Shown here: positions 13,017 to 18,110 of the stretch, in pieces
Numbering within the stretch: position 1 is the first letter of the stretch
Layout of the letters: every line of letters begins with the position of its first letter
From: DATMQA01 sp035566895
Lineage (GTDB): Bacteria; Verrucomicrobiota; Verrucomicrobiia; Limisphaerales; UBA8199
Assembly: GCA_035566895.1 (NCBI GenBank)
Contig: DATMQA010000149.1
Location: 1-18,110, forward strand
Direction: 5' to 3'
DNA length: 18,110 bases
Program-made: the position numbers and the translations under genes
Notes under the pieces: model-generated
Seen by the model: the letters and a program-made list of their open reading frames with translations, nothing else
Told to the model about the DNA's origin: nothing
Databases searched by the model: none

Positions 13017-13343
13017 TTAGAACGGCCGCAGCGGAGCGTTGGTCGTCGCTGCCTCAAAGCGAATCATCGTCTCGCCCGGCTTGGTGTAGCCAAGCTGTTC
13101 GCGGGCCAGGCGCTCCACCGCTTTCGGGTCGTAGCGCAGAGCTTCGATGGAACTCTTGAGTTGCCTGGCCGTTTCCTCCTGCTTTTGAATCTGCGCGTCG
13201 AACTTCAGGATTTGCGTGCGCATCCGCTCGTTCTGCCGAATCAGCGGCAAATACCACACCGCGACGATCAGGAAGAACGCGACGAACAACAGGAAAATGA
13301 CAAGCCGGGTTAATTTATCCCAGATGCCAAGATTGACGTTCAT
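13017..13343 (-). CDS. ftsB: FtsB/DivIC-like septum formation initiator
   Basis: A 108-residue bitopic membrane protein: short N terminus, membrane helix 12-32, coiled coil about 36-70 (RQNERMRTQILKFDAQIQKQ), then DPKAVERLAREQLGYTKPGE (72-91), the conserved FtsB/DivIC C-terminal motif. FtsB joins FtsL and FtsQ in the divisome and is needed for septal peptidoglycan synthesis. Length and layout are normal for the family. I chose ATG 13343 (MNVNLGIWDKL); ATG 13370 would add nine residues. TTGACA at 13379-13374 with TTTACT 18 bases downstream would start transcription close to ATG 13343, giving an almost leaderless message (weak inference). The gene lies upstream of, and probably with, the DUF1080 lipoprotein. 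Confidence 0.88.
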   Translation of the reverse strand: MNVNLGIWDKLTRLVIFLLFVAFFLIVAVWYLPLIRQNERMRTQILKFDAQIQKQEETARQLKSSIEALRYDPKAVERLAREQLGYTKPGETMIRFEAATTNAPLRPF

Positions 13344-13421
13344 CGCCGCGAGTAAAGCACGGACCAACATTGCGTGTCAATTTGTGATTACACAGAAAAT
13401 TACAATTTGCAATGCTTCCTC

Positions 13422-13504
13422 GTCCTCCTCCTCGTTCTCGCTCTCGTCCTCGATTCTCTTGGTTCGCCCCCGAGGACGAGGACGAGAACGAGAAGGAGGA
13501 GGAC
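13422..13504. repeat. Pyrimidine/purine inverted repeat between divergent genes
   Basis: The left arm (13422-13452) is all C/T except G at six-base-like steps (CTCGTCCTCG units); the right arm (13471-13504) is its near-complement (CGAGGACGAGGACGAGAACG). About 31-34 bases pair with a few offsets around a loop of about 18 bases. It lies in the shared upstream region of ftsB (-) and the Yip1 gene (+). It could form a long hairpin or cruciform; no T-run follows either arm. Confidence 0.8.
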
Positions 13505-13599
13505 TTCGTGGAGCTTCGGTTTCAGACTGACTCCACTCGGGTTCATTCCCGCATTCCCTTCTTGTCAGCGCCGCCCCTCGCCTATAACACTCTGCCGGC

Positions 13600-14226
13600 A
13601 TGATTAAGGCGTTGCTCCTCATTGTCCGGCCTATCGCCACGTGGGACTGGATCGTTCGCGCCCAGCGCGGCGTGGTGTTTATCGCGGTGTTTTTCCTGGT
13701 GCCGCTTCTGGTGCTCACCTCAGCCGGGGAAGCCTATGGCCTGGTGTACTGGGGCAAATGGCAGGCCCCGGTGTTGCGGCTGAAAATGTTCCCGGTCGGC
13801 GAGGCGGTCGTATTCGAGGTGATGCAATTCGCGCTTTCCTTGGGAGTTGTGTTCCTGGGGGCCAAACTGGTCAAAGCGGTCGGCGAGACCTTTCACGGCC
13901 GGCACACGTTTCAACAGGCGTTCACAGTGGTCGCTTACGGTCTGAGTCCGTTTTTCTTCCTGCGGTTGCTGGATGCAGTCAATGGAATCTCACCCTGGGT
14001 GAGCTGGGCCATCGGCATCTCGCTGGCCATCAGCGCCCTTTATCACGGAGTGCCGCGCGTAATGCAGCCGGACCCGCCGCAGGCCTTCGGCCTCTACGTG
14101 GCGAGTTCCGTCCTGCTCGTGCTCATCACCCTTTTGGCGCGCTTCATCACGGCGTGGTATTTGCAAGGCCGATTCACTAAGCTCGAAGCGCTCATCGCCA
14201 GCTTAGGCGCGCGATTGCCGTTTTAA
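13600..14226 (+). CDS. Yip1-domain integral membrane protein
   Basis: A 208-residue protein with about five membrane helices. GETFHGRHTFQQAFTVVAYG, SPFFFLRLLDAV and YHGVPRVMQPDPPQAFGLY match the bacterial Yip1 (PF04893) family. In eukaryotes Yip1 proteins act in vesicle traffic; the bacterial role is unknown. The start at ATG 13600 places the first residues before WDWIVRAQRG; no Shine-Dalgarno is present. Its last 35 bases overlap the 3' end of murQ on the other strand. Confidence 0.85.
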   Translation: MIKALLLIVRPIATWDWIVRAQRGVVFIAVFFLVPLLVLTSAGEAYGLVYWGKWQAPVLRLKMFPVGEAVVFEVMQFALSLGVVFLGAKLVKAVGETFHGRHTFQQAFTVVAYGLSPFFFLRLLDAVNGISPWVSWAIGISLAISALYHGVPRVMQPDPPQAFGLYVASSVLLVLITLLARFITAWYLQGRFTKLEALIASLGARLPF

Positions 14227-15085
14227 TCACCCACCCACTGCGCTCGAGGGCCGCCTCCGCCCTGGCGGCGTCCGCGTCGGTCAACTCCCGCACGATACTG
14301 ACCGCGCGGCGGCGAAGCTTGGCATTCGACGGGTGCAAATCGATCATCAGGTTGCTACGCACTTTGCCCAGGCGCACCATCGCCAGCGTGGTGAACAGGT
14401 TCAGAATCAATTTCGTCGCCGTGCCGGCCTTCAATCGCGTCGAACCGGTCAACACCTCGGGCCCCAAATTCGGCGCGATGACGATGCTGGGCCGCAGCGC
14501 GCGTGGGATTTTGAGGAAAGGATTGAAACAGATCAGGACGGTGCTGGCGCGGCGTTGTTTGGCCTCTTGCAACGCGCGCCAAACAAACGGAGTCGTGCCG
14601 CTGGCCGCAATGCCCACCACCACATCGCGCGAGCTGACCCGGCGAGATTTGATCTCGCGCCCGCCCGCCGCCGCGTCGTCCTCCGCGCCTTCGACCGATT
14701 GCCACAGCGCCTTTTGCCCGCCGGCGATGATGCCTTGCACCATCTCGGGCGGTGTGCGGAAGGTAGGCGGGCATTCGCTGGCGTCGAGGACCCCGAGACG
14801 GCCGCTGCTGCCCGCGCCTATGTAGAAGAGCCTGCCCCCGCGCAGGAACGACCGCACGATGGCGCGAATGGCTCGTTCGAGCTCGCTCCGTTCAGCCAGC
14901 ACTTTTCCGGGGACCTTGACCTCCTCGGAAAGCATCAATGTGATCGCATCGGCCAGCGGAAGCTTGTCCAGGTGCATCGAGCGGGGATTCCGTTGCTCCG
15001 TCGGCGAAAGCCGGGAGGAGGTGATGCGTGGACTGTGGACTTTGGACTTCGGCCCCCGGACTTTGGACTTTGGACGGCGTGTCAT
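14192..15085 (-). CDS. murQ: N-acetylmuramic acid 6-phosphate etherase, shortened C terminus
   Basis: A 297-residue MurQ, which cleaves the lactyl ether of MurNAc-6-P to GlcNAc-6-P and D-lactate in cell-wall recycling. Family strings: TEQRNPRS (29-36), YIGAGSSGRLGVLDASECPP (88-107), VEGAED (131-136), GIAASGTTPFV, and LTGSTRLKAGTATKLILN. E104 and E135 match the catalytic E83 and E114 of the E. coli enzyme. Residues 5-19 (PKSKVRGPKSKVHSP) are written by TGGACTT units just after the chosen ATG 15085; the family core begins near residue 25. The protein stops at KTAIARLSWR, roughly 24 residues earlier than E. coli MurQ, where the gene runs into the Yip1 3' end. Activity is therefore likely but not certain. 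Confidence 0.92.
   Translation of the reverse strand: MTRRPKSKVRGPKSKVHSPRITSSRLSPTEQRNPRSMHLDKLPLADAITLMLSEEVKVPGKVLAERSELERAIRAIVRSFLRGGRLFYIGAGSSGRLGVLDASECPPTFRTPPEMVQGIIAGGQKALWQSVEGAEDDAAAGGREIKSRRVSSRDVVVGIAASGTTPFVWRALQEAKQRRASTVLICFNPFLKIPRALRPSIVIAPNLGPEVLTGSTRLKAGTATKLILNLFTTLAMVRLGKVRSNLMIDLHPSNAKLRRRAVSIVRELTDADAARAEAALERSGWVIKTAIARLSWR
15028..15078. repeat. TGGACTT heptamer array in the 5' end of murQ
   Basis: About seven units (TGGACTG, TGGACTT, TGGACTT, then a GGCCCCC-like break, TTTGGACTTTGGAC). On the minus strand it encodes KSKVRGPKSKVHSPR directly after the start region of MurQ. The same array lies immediately upstream of the divergent gene at 15105 and so forms part of its 5' region. 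Confidence 0.88.
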
Positions 15086-15104
15086 TGGGCGTAGTATTTG
15101 GAAC

Positions 15105-15353
15105 ATGACTGAGCTTGAAAATGATATTCTAACTGCGCTGATTGACCTGGAGACCACCGTCAAAACCATGCGCACGGCCAATCCCAAGCCCGATTTGCAA
15201 AACAGGTTTGCCCGGCTCGACGAGTTGACGGCGAACCTGCCGAAGGGCAGCGACCCCAACTTGCTTCACTATCTCCACAAAAAGAGCTACGAAAAAGCGC
15301 GGCTCCTGCTCGAAGGACGCGACGCAGAGAATGCGCGGGGACGCTGTCGGTGA
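15105..15353 (+). CDS. Small conserved-looking hypothetical protein
   Basis: An 82-residue soluble protein starting MTELENDILTALIDLETTVK, rich in helix-forming residues, with KPDLQNRFARLDELTANLPK and PNLLHYLHKKSYEKARLLLE; probably an all-helical protein. I do not recognise the family. Composition and codon use are those of a real gene, and no better frame exists across this stretch. It is divergent from murQ with only 19 bases between the two start codons, and lies 92 bases upstream of mnmE on the same strand. TAGTAT (15092-15097) seven bases before the ATG could be a -10 element giving a leaderless message; no Shine-Dalgarno is present. Confidence 0.75.
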   Translation: MTELENDILTALIDLETTVKTMRTANPKPDLQNRFARLDELTANLPKGSDPNLLHYLHKKSYEKARLLLEGRDAENARGRCR

Positions 15354-15356
15354 AGA

Positions 15357-15441
15357 GTTACATGGTTGCAAAGTTACAATGGTTCCATCCGCGCGGCGAA
15401 TCTCCGACGCATGTAACCATGTAACCAGTTAACATTGTAAC
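15357..15441. repeat. Octamer inverted repeat in front of mnmE
   Basis: The left side has three GTTACATG-like octamers (GTTACATG, GTTGCAAA, GTTACAAT) plus GGTTCCAT; the right side has four complementary ones (CATGTAAC, CATGTAAC, CAGTTAAC, ATTGTAAC). The two sides can pair over most of their length around a loop of about 21 bases (15389-15409). It ends four bases before the mnmE ATG, so a hairpin would enclose the ribosome-binding region. Confidence 0.82.
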
Positions 15442-15445
15442 TGAC

Positions 15446-16834
15446 ATGCAGGACTCCACCATCGCCGCGATTGCGACGCCGCTGGGCGAAGGCGGCCTGG
15501 CGGTCATTCGCATCTCGGGCCCCGAGGCACTCGCGGTGGCGGACCGTTGCTTTGCGCCCGCCGGCAAGTCATCGCAAAAGCCTTCCGCCGCCCCGACGCA
15601 TACCATCCATTTCGGCCATGTGCGCCGGAACGGACAGGACCTGGATGAAGTGTTGCTGTCGGTTATGCGAGCCCCGCGTACCTTCACGCGCGAGGATGTC
15701 GTCGAAATCACCTGCCATGGCGGTGTCTTGCCGGCCAAGCTGGTGTTGGATGCCGTCCTGGCCGCCGGTGCGCGGCTGGCCGAACCGGGCGAGTTCACGC
15801 GGCGCGCCTTTCTCAATGGCCGCATCGATTTGACCCAGGCGGAAGCCGTCGCGGATTTGATTCATTCGCGCACCGAACTGGCCTTGCGCGCCGCTAATGA
15901 GCAGCTCGCCGGCAAACTTTCCCAGCGGATCAACGAGCTGCGCGACCAACTGCTCAAGACCCTGGCGCATATCGAGGCGCATATCGATTTTCCCGACGAG
16001 GACATTGCGCCCGACACGCGCGACCAACTCGTCGCCCGGCTCGAACGAGGCGTCGTTTTCATGGATGAATTACTCAGCACGGCGAATGAAGGACAGATTT
16101 TGCGACGAGGCATCCGCGCGGCGATCATTGGACGGCCCAACGCGGGCAAATCGAGCCTGCTCAACCAACTGCTCGGCCACGAGCGCGCGATCGTCTCCGC
16201 TATTCCCGGCACGACGCGCGATACCATCGAGGAGACCGCCAACGTTCGCGGGTTGCCGGTGGTGTTCATCGACACCGCGGGCCTGCGCGAGGGCCGCGAT
16301 GAAATCGAGGTCGAAGGCATCCGCCGCAGCCGGCAAAGCCTGCAGCAGGCCGAGTTCATCCTGCACGTCTTCGATGCCTCCGAGCCGCTGACTCCGGCGG
16401 ACGAAAAGTTCCTGTCCGAGTTCGCTGGCAAGAAGCGTATCATCGTGCGCAATAAAATCGATTTGCCGGTGCGCCTGAGTCTTCCATCGAGTGCGCCCGA
16501 GAAGGCCTCACTCCAGGCGCGAACAGTTGATGTTTGCTGCCTGACAGGGCAGGGGATCGAGACGCTCAAAGAGTCCATTAAAGAACTGGCCTGGTCGGGC
16601 GAAATCAAAGCCGAGATGCTGGAGGTGATGATCAATTCGCGTCATCAGGATGCCCTTAACCGTGCCCGTGCCGCGACCGTCCGTACCGTCGAGGCCTTGC
16701 GCGCCGATCATACCCTCGAATTGGTCGCGTTGGACTTGCGCATCGCCGTCAATGCCATTGGTGAGATCGTCGGCAAGACCACAACCGAAGATTTGCTCGA
16801 CATGATCTTCAGCCAGTTCTGTATTGGGAAGTAA
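15446..16834 (+). CDS. mnmE: tRNA uridine-5-carboxymethylaminomethyl modification GTPase MnmE
   Basis: A 462-residue protein of normal family length. The N-terminal folate-binding domain (IAAIATPLGEGGLAVIRISG, 6-25) is followed by a helical domain with EFTRRAFLNGRIDLTQAEAV (116-135). The inserted G domain has G1 GRPNAGKSS (229-237), G2 TTRD (256-259), G3 DTAG (276-279) and G4 NKID (336-339). The C terminus FSQFCIGK keeps the catalytic Cys of the CIGK tail. With MnmG it installs the (carboxymethyl)aminomethyl group at wobble U34 of tRNAs; mnmG is not in the window. No Shine-Dalgarno precedes ATG 15446, and the upstream octamer hairpin ends four bases before it. Confidence 0.97.
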   Translation: MQDSTIAAIATPLGEGGLAVIRISGPEALAVADRCFAPAGKSSQKPSAAPTHTIHFGHVRRNGQDLDEVLLSVMRAPRTFTREDVVEITCHGGVLPAKLVLDAVLAAGARLAEPGEFTRRAFLNGRIDLTQAEAVADLIHSRTELALRAANEQLAGKLSQRINELRDQLLKTLAHIEAHIDFPDEDIAPDTRDQLVARLERGVVFMDELLSTANEGQILRRGIRAAIIGRPNAGKSSLLNQLLGHERAIVSAIPGTTRDTIEETANVRGLPVVFIDTAGLREGRDEIEVEGIRRSRQSLQQAEFILHVFDASEPLTPADEKFLSEFAGKKRIIVRNKIDLPVRLSLPSSAPEKASLQARTVDVCCLTGQGIETLKESIKELAWSGEIKAEMLEVMINSRHQDALNRARAATVRTVEALRADHTLELVALDLRIAVNAIGEIVGKTTTEDLLDMIFSQFCIGK

Positions 16835-16896
16835 GGCGGTCCTGTGGCCATTTTGAAATTGCGCTCCCCCGTCCCCTGTTCTAATCCATAACGACC

Positions 16897-18110
16897 ATGA
16901 CACGTTACCTGTCGAATCCCACCCGCACTGTGAGCCTCTGCATTCTTCTTTCCGCGCTTGTTGTTTCGCTCGGCAGCGCCGAGGCTTCCCCGCCCAAGGG
17001 GTTTACCGCTCTGTTTAACAGCAAAGACCTCACCGGCTGGTGGGGCGCCGAGACTGAGGACCCTCGTAAGTACATGGCCTTGCCGCCCGATGAATTCAAA
17101 AAGAAACACGACGCCAGCCTCCAAGACATCTCCAGGCATTGGCGAGTCGAAAACGGAGAACTCGTCAATGATGGCAAAGGGCTGTTCCTGACGACCGACA
17201 AGTTCTACGGTGACTTTGAACTGCTGGTGGATTATCGCACCGTGCCGCTGGCTGACAGCGGCATCTACCTGCGCGGCTGTCCCCAGGTGCAGATCTGGGA
17301 CTCGACCGAGAAAGCCAAGTTCCCGCTCGGCGCCGACAAAGGCTCCGGCGGACTTTGGAACAACAGCCCTGGCGCACCCGGCAAAGACCCGCTGGTCAAG
17401 GCCGACAAGCCGTTTGGCAAGTGGAACCATTTTCGCGTCGTGATGGCCGGCTCCCGCGTCTGGGTCTGGCTTAACGGAAAACAAACCGTCAACCGCGCCA
17501 TCCTTGAGAATTATTACGACCGCAAGCTGCCCGTGCCGCCCAAAGGCCCGCTCCAGCTCCAGACCCACGGCGGCGAAATCCGCTGGCGCAATCTTTTTAT
17601 CCGTGAAATTGGGCCCGATGAGGCCGACAAACTGCTTCGCGGCAAAGACCCGAAAGGTTTCGAATCCGTCTTTAACGGCAAAGATTTTTCGGGTTGGGAC
17701 GGGCCGCTGGACAATTACATGATCAAAGACGGCGCCATCACCTGTCGGCCGAAGAAGGGCGGCACCATTTATACCAAACAGGAATACACGAATTTTATTG
17801 CCCGGCTTGAAATCAAGCTCCCGCCTGGCGGCAACAACGGCTTGGCGATTCGCTATCCGGGCCATGGGGACACCGCTTACGAAGGCATGTGCGAAATCCA
17901 GGTGTTGGACGATAATTACGAAAAGGCGACCGGCGAAAAAATTGACCCGCGGCAGGCCCATGGCTCGGCCTATGGCATGGTCGCCGCCCATCGCGGTTAC
18001 CAGCACCCGATTGGCGAATGGAACTATGAAGAAGTCACGATCAAGGGTCCCACCATCAAGGTCGAGTTGAACGGCACTGTGATTCTCGACTGCGACGTCA
18101 GCAAGGTGAC
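16897..18110 (+). CDS. Secreted protein with two DUF1080 domains, 3' end beyond window
   Basis: The frame is open from ATG 16897 to the window edge (404 complete codons). A signal peptide covers residues 1-30 (LGSAEA-S). The first DUF1080 domain starts GFTALFNSKDLTGWWG (35-50) and includes HWRVENGELVNDGKG, DSGIYLRGCPQVQIWD and a WNHFRVVMAGSRVWVWLNGK segment. A second starts at residue 254, GFESVFNGKDFSGWDG, with NGLAIRYPG and MCEIQVLDD before the edge. DUF1080 (3-keto-disaccharide hydrolase/concanavalin-like) domains are abundant in Verrucomicrobia and Planctomycetes and are linked to extracellular sugar processing. It lies 62 bases after mnmE with no terminator visible; the link to mnmE is probably only positional. 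Confidence 0.9.
   Translation, partial: MTRYLSNPTRTVSLCILLSALVVSLGSAEASPPKGFTALFNSKDLTGWWGAETEDPRKYMALPPDEFKKKHDASLQDISRHWRVENGELVNDGKGLFLTTDKFYGDFELLVDYRTVPLADSGIYLRGCPQVQIWDSTEKAKFPLGADKGSGGLWNNSPGAPGKDPLVKADKPFGKWNHFRVVMAGSRVWVWLNGKQTVNRAILENYYDRKLPVPPKGPLQLQTHGGEIRWRNLFIREIGPDEADKLLRGKDPKGFESVFNGKDFSGWDGPLDNYMIKDGAITCRPKKGGTIYTKQEYTNFIARLEIKLPPGGNNGLAIRYPGHGDTAYEGMCEIQVLDDNYEKATGEKIDPRQAHGSAYGMVAAHRGYQHPIGEWNYEEVTIKGPTIKVELNGTVILDCDVSKV

Noticed and set aside
15357..15441. Riboswitch or T-box in front of mnmE
   Set aside because: The structure is built of simple octamer repeats and shows none of the conserved bases of a known riboswitch class.
16708..18006. Minus-strand open frame of 432 codons
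   Set aside because: Antisense to mnmE and the DUF1080 gene, whose plus frames carry clear family motifs; it shows no family signature and is a GC-rich shadow.

Overview
The window reads as a chromosomal segment of a Verrucomicrobiota bacterium, most likely of the Pedosphaera/Limisphaerales type. That placement is an inference from gene content: a PEP-CTERM protein, a secreted protein with the 'NIVGYVN' signature, two DUF1080 (concanavalin-like) secreted proteins, two TMTC-like membrane proteins, and dense intergenic short repeats. Housekeeping genes (mnmE, murQ, ftsB) sit among accessory genes. I see no rRNA, tRNA, CRISPR array, transposase or phage gene.

Layout. 1-1104 (-): 5' part of a TMTC-like multi-membrane protein cut by the window edge. 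1401-2871 (-): promoter, two secreted-protein genes and a rho-independent terminator. 2872-5318: accessory region with a decayed ParD/MazF-type toxin-antitoxin pair, a complete VapBC-type pair, a short coding-like remnant and copies of a dispersed low-complexity repeat. 5319-9352 (-): a large GT39-like membrane glycosyltransferase and an unrecognised lipoprotein. 9609-11495 (+): a second TMTC-like protein with C-terminal TPRs. 11496-12173: 678 bases without a gene, a mosaic of drifting short-period repeats. 12174-13343 (-): DUF1080 lipoprotein and ftsB. 13600-14226 (+): Yip1-family membrane protein, overlapping the 3' end of murQ (14192-15085, -). 15105-18110 (+): a small conserved-looking protein, mnmE, and a two-domain DUF1080 protein cut by the right edge.

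The most unusual signal is a set of heptanucleotide tandem repeats with at least six different unit sequences (TGGACTT, CATCATC, GATTCTC, GTTGATC, GATTTAC, GCAGAAT-like). They occur between genes and also in frame inside five protein genes. Because 7 mod 3 is 1, three units give 21 bases and a 7-residue protein period, visible as SKVQSPK-like strings. Two TMTC paralogues carry different repeat families in the same loop. Other periods also appear: an approximately 10-base drifting array at 11931-12130, octamers at 12164-12187, and octamers in opposite orientation forming a hairpin in front of mnmE. This resembles the heptameric STRR sequences known from cyanobacteria, but here the repeats are tolerated as protein insertions.
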